Shown here: piece by piece, positions 48,101 through 60,309 of the stretch
Numbering within the stretch: position 1 is the stretch's first letter
Layout: each line of letters starts with the position of its first letter
Assembly (NCBI RefSeq): GCF_010093595.1
Contig: NW_022985453.1
Span: forward strand, 1,078,897 to 1,142,896
Length of the DNA stretch: 64,000 bases
DNA from: Mytilinidion resinicola
Lineage: Eukaryota > Ascomycota > Dothideomycetes > Mytilinidiales > Mytilinidiaceae
Direction of reading: 5' to 3'
Notes under the pieces: model-generated
The model's database searches: none
Told to the model about the DNA's origin: nothing
What the model saw: the letters and a program-made list of their open reading frames with translations, nothing else
Translations under genes and position numbers: made by a program

Positions 48101-50133
48101 GGTGGCGATGGAGTTGGTAGAGTCAGTCTATCGCCCTAACACTGCAAAACGAGAACGTATTATGCGTCCAGCAGACTCCAGTCTGGATTCCCTCAGCTCT
48201 AGCTAAAGCTGTAGACCTAGAAGGCCGGTATAATAGTATCCTGCCCCCCCCTTAGAGGCGTAAACTATCACATTGCTGTTGTGGCTGAAGCGGCCAGTGA
48301 CATGATGAGACCGCTGGAGGATCACGAGAATGGTAGGAGTTCTATTCTCGCTATTGCGAGGCGATACTGCTGTGATTACTCGCCTATGCATCGATCCTCA
48401 ACCTCTGACGAATGTTCGGCGCTACAATGTCGATGCTAAGAGTGAAAGATCGGACTAGAACGCTTGGTCTCCTCCACGAGAGCAATCACGCTCTGGAGTT
48501 TGGCTTCACAGCGGTAATCCATCCACATTAGCGGTGTCTATAGAATCACGGAACCACAAGTAAAGAACCTTATTCAAACATCACTGCCACAGTTGCTTCG
48601 CCACGAGCCCTTGTGAATAAGGAGCTGCAGCTATAAGTTCTGTAACAGGATTGTAGATTATCGTGGCTGTTAATAGATCTGAGCAGCTGAGTGGCTATGT
48701 TGAATGAATCAAGGACGGCATGAACAGAAGTAGTGCCGGTTGAAAGATCCGCGGCGAACTGGTCCAAGATGGACAGGATGGGTGTCTGAATCGTGAGACG
48801 GAGGCTAAGAATCATGGACACAGCCTCTTATTCCCGGTTTTGATAACAGGAATCCGGGGGATGCATGTGGGGCGGCTGCATGTTGCATCTATATCACCCT
48901 CCACTTTAGGGTTACGGTTGCCTGGATGGTTAGGGAGTAACCAGGCTGTGCTGCGGCAGCCAGGAAGGAACTCACATCCTACAGACGTATTTCATAGAAT
49001 ACCAGCCCCTCGTATAATCCGCCGGTCACTTAATGTGACGATAGTGTTGCCATTATTCAATCAAAGTACATCCGTGGGTGCTCCAAAGAAGTCTCAGCTG
49101 TTTGACCGTTAGTCTTTTGCGGCAGTCAGGCTCGCATCATTCCTCTTCCATCGGGTATTCGATAAGCCAGCCCCGCCCTTGCTCCTCTGTCAGGCCAAAC
49201 CCTGTGAAAGGTTCTTTGTGAGTGTATTGTGGCAGAGCCATACCCGATTGTTCTCAACGATTCGTGGTGTGAAAGCATTGCCGTATCCGTAGATGGGCTT
49301 GAAGAAATAGAAGTGGAACAGCAACAGCTGCAGGCGATTTTATTAGAAAGTGTCAGAGAAAACTACGGCACGGCTTTGATTATGATAGTGTATGGTGCCG
49401 ATACAGCTTCTGGAGCCTCGGAACCCGTCAGCTACTGGTTAGTGGCTCTAAGGATGACAAAGTGGCGTAGTTGCCAGCCTTTGGCCGAGATATCGAAGGG
49501 CAAGTCTACCCGAGTCCTGAAAAGTCGGACGTTTGGACCCTAGCCCGGAACTGGGCTCAAAAAGATATAATACAAAACAGGAAATATAATAATTGTTTGA
49601 GATTTATTTTAATGCATAAAATAAACACGTACAAGATTTGAACTGGTAAATATATGGCCGTATGAACACTCGCTGGGCGATCTCTTGCGTTTCCCGCGGC
49701 CGCATCGCCGCCTATGCACTCCCTCAACTTCCATCTCTTTCTCTAGAGGCTAGGACCCTAGCATTGTAGAAGATAATTTGATGAGGGGAAAGGATCGAGG
49801 ATCGAAGTTGTGTTGACTTCGTGAGTTGGTCCTGACGGAAGATGTCCGGGCCGTTCCAAATACAATCACGTGATCTCAATATGCTGGGTAGAGGTACTCA
49901 AGTCTTGAAACGATCTCATAATCCGATATGCAACGGCAGACGAGGGTGCACCGACGAGTGTGTACAGATACGGTGTGTGTACTTTTCTACCGCCGCTTGA
50001 GGTGCCTCGACATGCCTCCAAAGATTTAGGAAAACCCATGTCAATATGGTATGATCCGTGGACGTGTAGCTATATGTATATATTCCCACATCTCTCAAAA
50101 CAAGATTTCAGACCGGGGCGGCTTTACTCACCC
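48101..50133. other. Intergenic sequence with unexplained coding-like remnants
   Basis: Normal composition, little sign of RIP. A minus-strand frame (48821-48570) with FAADLSTGTTSVHAVLDSFN and a plus-strand frame (49229-49543) with EEIEVEQQQLQAILLES look protein-like but match no family I know and have no clear partners. From about 49550 to 50133 I see only non-coding sequence, including the 3' side of the metallopeptidase-like gene. Confidence 0.35.
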
Positions 50134-51957
50134 TCACCATATCTTCCCAATACCCCTCCCCCTCCCCTCCTTCGACCCCTTCAGCGGCCTCACATCCCAC
50201 CCTGGGCATCCCAGAACCTCCCTATACGCCACCCCGACCCTCATCCCGCTTCCCTCCAACGTTTTATGCCACATCCTCCTCCCCTCATCCCTAATCCTCC
50301 TCGTCTCCTCTAGGAACCAACTACCCACCCACTGACTCGTCACATACACCCAAAGCTCTTCATAACCAAGATCACGCTCACATGGTGTAACTTTTGCTCT
50401 ACGATCCTGGAAGACTCTTCTCTTGTACGGGATCCTCTTCGCCCCCCGGTGTCGTCCCGTTTCGGGTCTCCCACGGCTCGCAACCCATCTCTCATTCCCC
50501 TCACTCCTCACCCGCGCGGGACACGCAATCCTCCTCGACCATCCGCCATCCGACGCATGCGTCGTTAGCAGCGGCAGCATCCCCAGATTCTCTACACATG
50601 TATCACACCCCGCGCCATGCCCCCTTTCCCACCCCGGATCATGCACCATCCTCATCTCAAACCCCGTCGGCAGCCCCCTCCTTAAAAAGCTCGTCCTCGA
50701 CTTGCCGAGTTGGTAAACCTCCCTCGGGTGGTGGAGCAGCGCGACCTGGGTCCCCGTGGCCCATTTCGCCCACAACCAGCCGAGCTCTAGGCCCATAGCG
50801 GTGGTTTTCTTTAAGGGGTGGAGGTCGGAGATGAGTTCGTGGAGAGAGTGGTATGGTTCTGTGACATTGCCGCGGAAGTGTTTCCAAAACGCGTGGGCGA
50901 GCTCGTGGGTAAGGAGGGTGGCGAGGAAGAAATCGAGGCGTTGGAGGGCCAAGGGGGAGGGGGAGTAGCCGCAGGCGAGGCGGCGGAGGTGGGCGCCGTA
51001 GAGGGGGTTGATTTGGATTTCGTAGCGCCACTTAGTGTTAGGGCCGAATGGGGAGGTAGTGGTGGTGGTAGGAGGGGAGGGAGTGGAGGGGTTGTTGGAG
51101 GTTAAGGAGGAACAGTCGACCCAGTCATCGTTTGGATTGTTGTTGCTCTTGTATTCAGACTAAGTGATGGGTTCTCCGTTTAACTTCCCGAGGTTGGATA
51201 ACTTGGCTTGAACCCTACTCAGGCGCTTCAACAGGTCATCCCATTCGTTCTTTTGTCGTTCCAGCTGCTCTCTATGCTTTTTCAAATCCTCCTGGAAGCT
51301 GTTTAACTCCTTTTCCAAATTATCCAAATGGCCCCTCAGGCCCATTAGTTCCTCTCTGGGGCTATCTAGGCGAGGTAGAACAGGAGTACGGTCACCATCC
51401 GTGCTATCCTGTGGATGAGCCGGGCGCATAGGAATAGGCACACACTCACGGTCCGTATTATCCTCCCCACGCTTATGCCACCACGTCGCCGGATCCTGGA
51501 ACACAAATTCAATGCTCTCCGCAAGCTCTACCAGTGTCTTCTAGATCTCCCACAGAGCTGACTCGCGATCAGCTTCTTCCGGTCCTTTTTCAAGGTACTT
51601 TTTTCCTGATTTCCTCTGTATCATCGGAACGCCGAACTTCGTATGCGCCCACCATCCGAGCATCGCATCTTCCGTGAGGAACTTGTTAGCCAGCTGCAGG
51701 GCTGAAGCTAACTGCCTATACTCCCGTTTCGTGATGCCATAAAAATTTGAGAACTGGAGGAGAGGGTGGAGATCTGCTTCGGCGGTGTCCAGATCGTCTT
51801 CGGGAAGGCCGGGAACGTCCATGCAACCATGTTTTGAGAGCTCTGGGAGATGTGAGAGGGGGTCGATCTGGCGGTCGAGGTAGACGTTGTATAGTGTGCG
51901 ATTGGGATCTGATGCGCGCCCAGCGAGGGGGTGGTGCGGGACTATTGTTTTCGCCAT
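50134..51957 (-). pseudogene. HExxH metallopeptidase-like gene interrupted by two in-frame TAG codons
   Basis: A single frame of 608 codons runs from ATG at 51957 (MAKTIVPHHPLAGRASDPNR) to TGA at 50134, broken only by TAG at 51541-51543 and 51160-51162. Both can be CAG to TAG. The N-terminal third (about 1-140) is unknown. A coiled coil lies near residues 200-265 (LDNLEKELNSFQEDLKKHRE). After a Thr/Pro linker comes a domain with LYGAHLRRLACGY and LLTHELAHAFWKHF, a HExxH zinc-binding motif of the zincin type, here around residue 350, followed by EPYHSLHELISDL. Substrate is unknown. It lies 362 bp beyond the ogg1 stop on the same strand. Introns hiding the stops are possible but the sequence is coherent right up to and after both. 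Confidence 0.65.
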
Positions 51958-52319
51958 TGTATATAGATGTCGTCGAAAGTAAAGAGTTTGGAGAAGCTAT
52001 ATCATGTTTCTGCGATGGTAATGGTGCGGTGCTGTATAGGGCTATTGGTCGCCGTGATAGTAGAAAGAATTCGACAAAGGATGGAGAACAAAGGAACATC
52101 CACAATTCATTGTCGTGGGACCGCTAATATGGCCATGCGGACTAGACAATGAAGTTGGCCACACCGCAAGCGATGAAAAGCAATTCGAATATCGCGCAGA
52201 TAATTGAGTTTGATGCAACTAGATCGATGATCGCGATAACATTGCTGAGATTATTTTGAATTGGTGACCCCGTTACCTTTCATACTTACACGATGATTAT
52301 ACATGTCAATGTGATGCAA

Positions 52320-53665
52320 TTAGGTTTTCGTTCTCTTCGCCCTCTTCCGAGTAACCTTCTCCTCTTTGACTTCTAGAACTTGATGTTCCTCTTTCACGAA
52401 CGGTCGCTTCACCCGTTTCTCGGTAATCGTCTCCATCCGAACCATATCTGCTTCTTGCTTGATGCCATCGACCTCGATCTTGACGACGGTTTCCTCCTTC
52501 ACTTCCACTTTGGCTACCAACCGCTCTGAGAAGGTCTTGAGATCGGCGGTGAATAGTACTGAATGTGCCCAGCCAGCTTCCTTGCCCCACAGACTTCGAA
52601 AGCGATTCGCGACCGCATCGTAGGTTGCCTTGGTGAGACTGCTGTGCTTGCCTTTACCGAACTTGTAGTCTCGCTGCGCGATTTGCCAGACTGAAGCACA
52701 ATTAGCGGCAGTCATCCTCACGAGTAGATGGCTACTTACCATGAGTGTCGACGGGCACCGACTCGGACCAACCGAGGCCCATCAAGCAAACACAGTCTGC
52801 CACCTTGGGCCCTACTCCATGCAATGCCAACAGTTCCTCGTGCGCTCTCCTGTAACCCCCACGCCCTCCTTCAACAAGCTCGCCCGCAGGCTTAGGATCC
52901 ACACCAAGCGGAGGGTTCTCCGGGTTACACAGATCCTGGAGCCAGTCCAGACCCTTCTCTTCCACCATTACCGCAGTCTTGTAGATATATTTCGCCCTGT
53001 ATCCAAATCCCAGCTTCTGCAAATGTTGCTCCACTTTCGGTCCGGTCAACGCCTTGGGGGTAGGAAAGTCGTGGTAGGGAGTGGCTCCAACATGGCCTAT
53101 CAGCGGACCATAGTGCAGGCAGAGATTGTGGACCATCTGGGAGATGCGCGATATGTTGTTGTTACTGCTGCAGATGAAGCCTATGAGAGCTTCCCACGCG
53201 TCTTGCTGCAGTATGCGCACCCCTGTGAACTTGGGCGCTCTCTTCCTGAAATTGGGGTCGGCCAGCGCCCACTGGTCGTAGAGCTGGGCGAGATTCGGGG
53301 TGAGGTTGAAGTAGTGCTTGACGAGGGCGAGGGTGTCATCGTCGTCTTGATTTACCGATTCGGCAGCAGACGGGACAGTAGAGGCGGGAGGAGTAGGGGG
53401 TGCCAGGGCGGCGCTGGGGAAGGATGCGCGGTAGTGTAGACGTTCAGAGTCTTGTCGGAGTGAGAGGATGCGCCCGTGGAGTGCGAGAGACCATTCGTCC
53501 TCTGCAGACTTCCTCCACCTACACACGGGGGGTCAGCTGGGGCGATTGCAGAGGTCAGGATAGGGCGCACCGGAAAGATTGGCCGCAGCGCAATGTGGTA
53601 TTGATGCAGAGCTCCTTCAAGCTGACAGGCAGGTTCTGCCACTCGGATGCGCGTAGGGAAGGCAT
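52320..53665 (-). CDS. ogg1: 8-oxoguanine DNA glycosylase / AP lyase OGG1
   Basis: Removes 8-oxoguanine opposite cytosine and nicks the abasic site in base-excision repair, in nucleus and often mitochondria. The coding sequence is join(52320..52690, 52740..53518, 53571..53665) on the minus strand, 414 codons; introns are 49 and 52 nt with GT-AG ends. The start MPSLRASEWQNL gives the usual N-terminus (LCINTTLRCGQSFRWR). The family's CSSNNNISRI is present near residue 150, then the helix-hairpin-helix LLALHGVGPKVADC with catalytic lysine about 270, and VPVDTHVWQ with catalytic aspartate about 289. The C-terminus is lysine/arginine-rich (TRKRAKRTKT), a probable nuclear signal. An in-frame upstream ATG at 53830 would add 55 residues. 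No stops; housekeeping gene, divergent from U2AF. Confidence 0.96.
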
Positions 53666-53999
53666 TTCGCCCTGCAGAGAGGCAGATTCGCGACGCGTGC
53701 TGGGCTGGAGAGTGGCGATGCGCGTTCTGGTGTTGAGCAGGGCATGCAGGGGTAGCGTCGCTAGCGGCTTGGCTCCAAATTTCAGAAGCTCAGCACGCTC
53801 AGGTCGTTTCTCGTCCGGCTTGAGCCTCACTCACCACCAAGACTCGACCACCACCACCAGTCGTCCCCCATCCATCGCCCGCGCTTCCGCACAGCTCTGC
53901 ACGCTCTGCTGGATTCGCGCTCTGTCCGACAAGGAGCTCCCACGCATCATTCGCTTGCGCACTGACTTGCGGTGCTTGCACGCGTAGAAAACAGTCAAC
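53666..53999. promoter_or_regulatory. Shared intergenic promoter of ogg1 and the U2AF large subunit
   Basis: The two start codons are head to head, 334 bp apart, with no room for separate promoters. The side nearest U2AF is rich in CCACCA and CT tracts. No TATA box is apparent. Whether the two genes are co-regulated is an inference from spacing only. Confidence 0.6.
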
Positions 54000-55930
54000 A
54001 TGAACGGCGACGCCTGGCCGCGAGGTATCCTAATTTCTCTCGCAACGTCCACTAACCTGCGTCCGCGGTCGTGCTAACAGGCTCCAACAGAAAGCGGACG
54101 CCACTCGTCTTCGCGCTCCCACCAGTCCGGCCGCGGTGACCGAGACGACCGTCGAGGAGACCGTCGCGGCGGAGATCGCGACAGCCGTCGTCGCTCCCGG
54201 TCCCCCCACCGAAGCTCTCGGCGCGAATACGAAGTAGACTCGTACTCCTCCAGCCGCGACTATAGAGAGCGAGAGCGCGAGGACAGGTACGCCGGCAGAG
54301 ACAGGCGCGAGGACCGCCCCGAGCGTCCTGAACGCCCCGAGCGTGCCTGGGACCGCGACCGTACCTCGTCGCGCCGAGACCCCCGTAGAGACGACGACGA
54401 GCCGCGGGCCCGACGACCCGACCCGTTCGATGACAGAGGCGACCGAGGGCGGGGTGGACGACGTGACCGCGGTGACCGCGACGGCGGCTTTGGAGGACGC
54501 GACAGGAAGAAGAGCGCATCGCCGCCCCCGAAGAAGAGAGAGCCAACACCCGATCTGACCAACGTCACCAATGTCCTCCTGCGCAAGCGCCGCCTCACCC
54601 AGTGGGACATTAAGCCAAGCGGCTACGACAATGTCACCGCCGAGCAGGCCAAGCTCTCGGGCATGTTCCCTCTCCCCGGCGCTCCTCGCACGCAGCCCAT
54701 GGACCCGAGTCGTCTCCAGGCCTTCATGAACCAGCCCGCCGGCTCTGCGACTGCATCCGCGCTCAAGCCGTCCAACGCTCGCCAGGCCAAGCGATTGATC
54801 GTGAAGAACCTGCCCGCCTCGGCCACCAACCAGTCGCTCGTCGATTTCCTCAATCTCCAGCTTAACAACTTGAATGTTGTGTCCGGCCCGGACCCTTGCC
54901 TTTCCTCCCACATCTCCAACGACCGAGTCTTCTCTCTCGTCGAGTTCAAGACTGCCGAGGATGCCACTTTCGCGCTGGCAATGGACGGAATCACAATGGA
55001 GGACAACGACATGGAGACATCAAACGGCATGCATAATGGAGACCAGAGCGGCTTGAAGATCCGGAGGCCGAAGGACTACATTGTCCCTGCAGTTGACAAT
55101 GAGGAAGAGCCGGTGCCAGGTGTGATCTCAAACGTCGTCAAAGACTCGGGCGACAAGATCAGCATCTCTCATATTCCCACCTATCTGGAGGATACCCAAG
55201 TCTCGGAGCTTCTAGTCGCTTTTGGAGAGGTCAAATCTTTCATTTTGGCCAAGGATATTCATACTGATCAGTCTAGGGCAAGTTGCGCTTGTCAAGAGAT
55301 CGAGGTTTTGCTAACAGTCTGTTTCAGGGCATCGCTTTCTGCGAATACGTTGATCCACTGGTTGCTGAGATTGCTCTCGAGGGTCTCAACGGCATGGAGC
55401 TTGGCGATGACCATCTGAAGGTCCAACGCGCTTGCGTCGGCGTGAAACAGGTTGCTGGGATGGAGATGGGTGTTAATGCGATGTCAGTCCTCGCAGCGAC
55501 CACTTCGACCGACTCGGAGAAAGGCCGTGTTCTCCAGTTGCTCAACATGGTCACCGCCGAGGAGCTCATGGATGACCAAGACTACCAAGGTATGACTTCA
55601 AAAGCCTTTCTCTGAACGCCGGGTACTAACATAACCTTTCAGAAATTGTGGAAGACGTCCGTGAAGAATGTGAAAAGTATGGTCCGATCATCGGCTTCAA
55701 GATCCCCCGCCCGAGCGGTCCCCGTACCAACCCCGGCGTTGGCAAAATCTACGTCAAGTATGCAGAGAACGAATATGCCCAGAAGGCACTCAATGCTCTT
55801 GCCGGCCGCAAGTTCGCCGATCGTACCGTTGTCGTTACTTACTTCGGAGAAGTACGTTGTCCCTTTCTCTATCAGATGATGACAGTTGCTAAATGGTTTT
55901 CAGGAGTACTTCGACGTTGATGCTTGGTAA
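54000..55930 (+). CDS. U2AF large subunit (splicing factor, U2AF65/Prp2 type)
   Basis: Binds the polypyrimidine tract and branch region and recruits U2 snRNP to 3' splice sites, working with the small U2AF subunit and branch-point protein in the nucleus. Coding sequence join(54000..54024, 54091..55277, 55328..55589, 55643..55851, 55904..55930), 569 codons. Order: Arg-Ser/Arg-Asp-rich N-terminus (about 10-165), a KRRLTQWD motif for the small subunit, RRM1 (RLIVKNLPASATNQSL), RRM2 (KISISHIPTYLEDTQV ... GIAFCEYVDP), and the C-terminal UHM (CEKYGPIIGFKIPRP; KIYVKYAENEYAQKAL) ending EYFDVDAW. The first intron's acceptor is set by frame at 54090. The second intron begins GCAAGT, a GC-AG intron. All other introns are GT-AG, one with a perfect TACTAAC branch site. 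No damage seen. Confidence 0.96.
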
Positions 55931-57107
55931 TTGTATCCTTTTGGACCTCTCATGGTCTCCTTTTGCACTTCCTACCCCCATTTCTCCATCTCCCTCCCTG
56001 CCATCTGCCAACCTCCAGAGATGCGCCTCGCCATTTTTGGCAGGATACCATGATTTTCCCAGTCTTAGCGCTGGCTTTGTCTTTACTCCGAAGAACACCG
56101 GCATTTTCCTTTTCTAGTCTGTAATTATATTTTGGTGGAATGGTCGGGAAGCTCATAAAACCAAAAATCTTTGGTTCTGGCGCTTACCGGCGACGGGAAT
56201 GGAGGTTGATGGTTGCTGATTGGAGCAGTTGCTGATCACTGGGACTCTAGGTATTGAAAAAAGTAGTGCACCTTTCTCCGGCTTGGATGGAAAATCGAAG
56301 CGAACGGGCTAATTGTATGATTCTTGGAGCTTTGGAACTGGAGGTGTGGTCTGATACATGCGAGTGAGCGGGCAGGTGTGACCACATGTGCTGGAAGGGG
56401 TGTCATGTGTGTGTGAAGGTGGGCGGTATAACACGGCGCAGTGAAGTACTCCAAATTACGATCTCTGTGCAGTAGCTACTATGGCACAGAGACTTGAATT
56501 CAAAGTCCAACCTTGAAAGTCAGGCTGGGTTCTTCTCTTTTTCCCGTGTATCTGCTCCCTTGACTGTGCTACCTTTCCATTTGTCAAGTCGTCTTTCTAC
56601 CATGGTATCATCTCACATCTCATTTGAACAATTATATGTTTCTTAGTTGTCAGTCTTAGTCCCGTATCCCTTCCTTGAAGTACGTCCTCCAACACAGCCA
56701 TGGTCACCCTTGAGTGAAGGCTTCATTATTAGCCATTCTCCCAAATTTTCGGCAACGTGATTTTCCGACGCACAGACCCATGGTTACTACGCCACGGGAG
56801 GACTTTCATTGAGGCTTTGACACTCCTGCCAATCATCGGTCGTCGATGGCCCCTTTGCGATGGGCGGGCTGCGAGGGCTGCGTGGCCGGCGCTTAGGAAT
56901 TCATGCGGTGTCGAAACAGGTGATGACGTCTGGTGGGCTCAGCCACTACGGCACAGCAGTGGAATGAGGGTACGAGGCGTTCATCTATTTATCTTCTGCC
57001 TTCTGCCTTCCGTCTGCTTGTCTAAATATTCACAGATTCATTATACCAGCCTACTACTCCACCTCCAAGACTCCTAGGATCGGACCTTGGCTACAGGCAA
57101 AGAAGCC
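55931..57107. other. Intergenic region
   Basis: This holds the U2AF 3' untranslated region and the upstream side of the next locus. A short hairpin-forming ACCAAAAATCTTTGGT occurs near 56159. No gene or repeat is supported; small open frames here lack domains. Confidence 0.5.
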
Positions 57108-58374
57108 ATGGACCAGGATAATAGCTCAGATGCATCTACCATGGATGGCCACCATTCCCATACACCACTGGAGTAAGATTATATCGTGGATCCGGAAGGG
57201 GATCTCCGTGTGTCACTCTGTAATTCTGATCAGGGCGATAAAGAAGAAGCAACATATCTAGTCTCAGCTACATGCCTCCGCCGTGCAAGCTCAGTGTGGA
57301 GATCCATGCTCATTGGCTCCCGTTGGATTTGAAGCTGTCTTTGCCCCTGGATCACGTCGAGGATTTCGGTAAGGACGAAGAATACGATGTGGCTTTACTG
57401 TAGGTAAACGAAATGATTTTGCTTCTTCTCAAGATTGCTCACGCTAGTTTCGATTCGCTTCCAGAAGCCCTTCAACCTATCGAAATTTGGTCTCTTGCAC
57501 TCTTGTGCTACAAGTACAACATGGTAGAGCTAATCCGGCCATTCCTTCGAGGCTGGATCCTCCCCCTTTCTGCCTCGTGCCTACCATTGGCAAAATAGCG
57601 AGATGTGGTCTTTCGTATTTTGGGCCATCGGATACCAGGATGCTTTTGAATCTTACTCAAGGGCATTCGCAACCAGCTATCATGTCGGACTGGAGCTCAC
57701 CTGGCTACAACCTGGGAGACTTATGGGCATTTACCAAGTCTTGTCATTGTCGACACCAATGATAGCGCTTTCCCGTGAGACTCCCCTCCTCAACACCAAC
57801 AGTGCCCGTCTGGACGCTGATTGAACAATATAATTGCGGCTCCAACACCCTGCACATACTGTGTCTGAGATTCGTCCTAATCTTTTTGTTTCCTTGAACA
57901 GATCATCTAGAGCACGTCTGGAGAGAACTCCTCGCAATCCAATCCACCTGCGACCGATACGTCGACTCTCTATCGAGTCATAACTACCCCAAAGCCAATT
58001 GCGTCGGTGGTGATGAAGACTCAGCGTTTGAATGCGATTCCTTCGCCTTAGGATCCTTTCTCATAGTTTTGAGACGGGATTGCCTCATGTCTCCCAAGCC
58101 GGCTGCTCTCGATAGTATGACTAGTGTGGAAGAGATTATGAAGTCCCTCGCCAGAGCCGAGATATTAACGTACAAGAATATGCCCAATGCAAATTACTGT
58201 GGTTGTGATGCCAACGAAAGGTTTCACCGGGATATCGAGTGCTGTTTGCAAAACATTGACTTTCATTCGGACGACCTGCGTCGACATTTCGCAATGTTCA
58301 AGCTGAGAGAGTCGGAGAAGAATCTGCCTCAATGGGAAGCCCCAAGGGTGCTCCATCTTCAACGGGATGTGTAG
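57108..58374 (+). pseudogene. Fungal BTB/POZ-family gene, degenerate (paralogue 1)
   Basis: The locus starts at ATG 57108 and shows the layout of a large fungal BTB family: YIVDPEGDLRVSLCNSD and LVSATCLRRASSVWRSML (BTB core), then MILLLLKIAHASFDSLPEAL and LALLCYKYNMVELIRPFL, then MWSFVFWAIGYQDAFESYSR, then a C-terminal block after a probable intron ending near 57901 (ECDSFALGSFLIVLRRDCLM). Damage: in-frame TAA at 57174-57176, a frameshift near 57330, TAG at 57401-57403, TAG at 57596-57598 with another frameshift. The stops fit CAA/CAG precursors. Such proteins may act as Cullin-3 adaptors, but the role is unknown. It is followed by a paralogue. Confidence 0.7.
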
Positions 58375-58873
58375 GATGCGGATGGCGATCCGCTCAGCAA
58401 AAGGCGCGGGATGGAAATCGGAGGCAAAGTAGACGGGCGAAGATCCCAACTCGAATGTCTTCTTAACATCTCTACTTATGGGATGAAGAGTTGGAAGCGT
58501 GGTATCCCTAGGATTTATTAGAGGTAATCAGAGGTGGATTCAATTTTTCGTTGAGAGGTTGGCATCTTGGTTTCCATCCGTCTTTCCATTAGCTTTACAT
58601 ATCTACTTCAAGCTTCCCTAGATGCCTCTCATCAACCTCATTTCTTCTATACAAGTATGGAACCATAATCTGAACCAGCCTATCTGCTGCTGGCCGGATG
58701 TTCTGCTACACAGCCAGAAGTCCAACGAAGCCCTCCGCTCATCATTTCTCCGCTCCTCTCCTCACCTAGCCACCAAAAATAGTGGCAGCAAAGCGTGTAC
58801 AGTCCCACATCACACACTGCATCTACTATCTATTCATTCCTGACTCTTCACATCTTTCACTCCGGTTCTCCTT

Positions 58874-60309
58874 TTGCCTCCGCAGCAGGGTCCCGTCCCA
58901 TCTCAGACAGGATCTCCCCAATCGCCGTTCGCGCACGGGTCACGACCAAGTGGAGTCCACGAGCGCATGACTTCCTGCCGAGGATTAGCGTTTCCTACTT
59001 CACCTGCTTGCTCATCTCTGTCGACCTTCTTCGCACCTTCACCACCTACAGGCTGTCCTGCGGCGAGCTCCAGACGCGCTCCTTCTACAGCTCCATCGCG
59101 GGGCGCTATCAATGACCTCTCCTGCAGACGCGACGAATCAAACGAGATCATAGGGAAGTCGGGCAAAAAGAATCATCGCAGAAACCTTCAGACTGGTCTA
59201 GAGGAGTTTGTCGACGACGTTGATTACGATGACTATCACGCCGCTACGATTCACAGCTACGAGGACGACAGCTTCGACGACGCCGACTACGATACTTCCA
59301 GCTCGGACGACGACTACTCTAGCATCCTAGCATCGGAGAGGTGTGTTTCTCGCGCAAGTAGCATACGGGGAAACCGCATTCGTTGGGGCTATGCGCGGAA
59401 AAAACTAGCGCTGCAGGTGGCCACCCATAAAAACTCAGCCAACATGTTGCTACTTTTGCGCATTGCCCACGCCAACTTCTCGGAAGTCCCAGACGATCTC
59501 ACGTTTCCTCAGGTTTATGAAGTTGTTGAATTGGCATACTATCAGGAAACCATCGAGCTTGTCCGGCCATTTGTCCGACTCTGGACTTCATCTTACACTC
59601 AACACATGTTCAAGCCGGGGTATTTGCGTTGGGTGTATATGGCATGGTTCCTCGGACATCCGGAAACCTTCAAAGCTCTTTTGCGTCATGTCAGCATCCA
59701 GGGCATCGTGTTTCACCACGAGCTTAGTACCATCCCTTCAGATATAGTACATGCCGTTCAGCTTGCTAAGTGTCTCGCTCTGGGAACCGAGAGACTATCA
59801 TCTTTCTAGTCCCTTTTATATTCCCATAGAGAATACGTGCTGATGAAATAGCAGCGAAAACTATCTCCGGGATACGCAAGACCTTCAAGGCCATCATGGA
59901 CATCTTCTCCCACTACATTCGCCTTCTCTCCGGAACAGCAACCTATTACAACCATTCCAGCACCCATCAGGCTAGGGTTTGTGATAGTATGGCCTTCGGA
60001 TCTTTACTCAGAGGCCTAGGGCCGCTCCGACTATGGCCAGAACAGCCGCCCCCCCCAATAGACTAGACAGACGTTACCGGCCTCGTTTCCCAGCTCAACT
60101 CGCTTGAGATTCTTACGGTGGTCGCACACCACGATTGTAAGATCAACAAGGGCTTTCACGCAGCTGTGGCGGAATGTATCAACGCTCCGGGGATGCTTGA
60201 GACTGAGCAGGAAGATCATTTCGCCTTGTTCGACCCGAAGGCAATGTCTGGAGACCCGTTGAGACCCAGTCAGGCATCCGACGACTCTTCGCCCAACACG
60301 AATACTTAA
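58874..60309 (+). pseudogene. Fungal BTB-family gene, degenerate (paralogue 2)
   Basis: The 311-codon frame 58874-59809 shares with the preceding locus the blocks CVSRASSIRGNRIRW, NMLLLLRIAHANFSEVPDDL, ELAYYQETIELVRPFVRLW and LRWVYMAWFLGHPETFKALL. The N-terminal 100 residues are low-complexity and followed by an Asp-rich stretch (DDVDYDDYHAATIHSYEDDS); a proper BTB core is not visible and the true start may be later. The C-terminal block continues to 60309 (TISGIRKTFKAIMDIF; RVCDSMAFGSLLRGLG) after TAG at 59807-59809 with a shift of frame, and a second TAG at 60064-60066. A short intron at 59810-59830 is possible instead of the first lesion. Tandem duplicate of the gene before it. Confidence 0.65.

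Noticed and set aside
50394..52152. Plus-strand open frames opposite the metallopeptidase-like gene
   Set aside because: They are GC-rich shadows with Pro/Ser-biased translation; the minus strand carries a single coherent frame with a HExxH motif.
54030..55030. Long minus-strand open frames (up to 293 codons) opposite U2AF
   Set aside because: They mirror the Arg/Asp-rich and RRM coding sequence on the plus strand and have no homology of their own that I can see.
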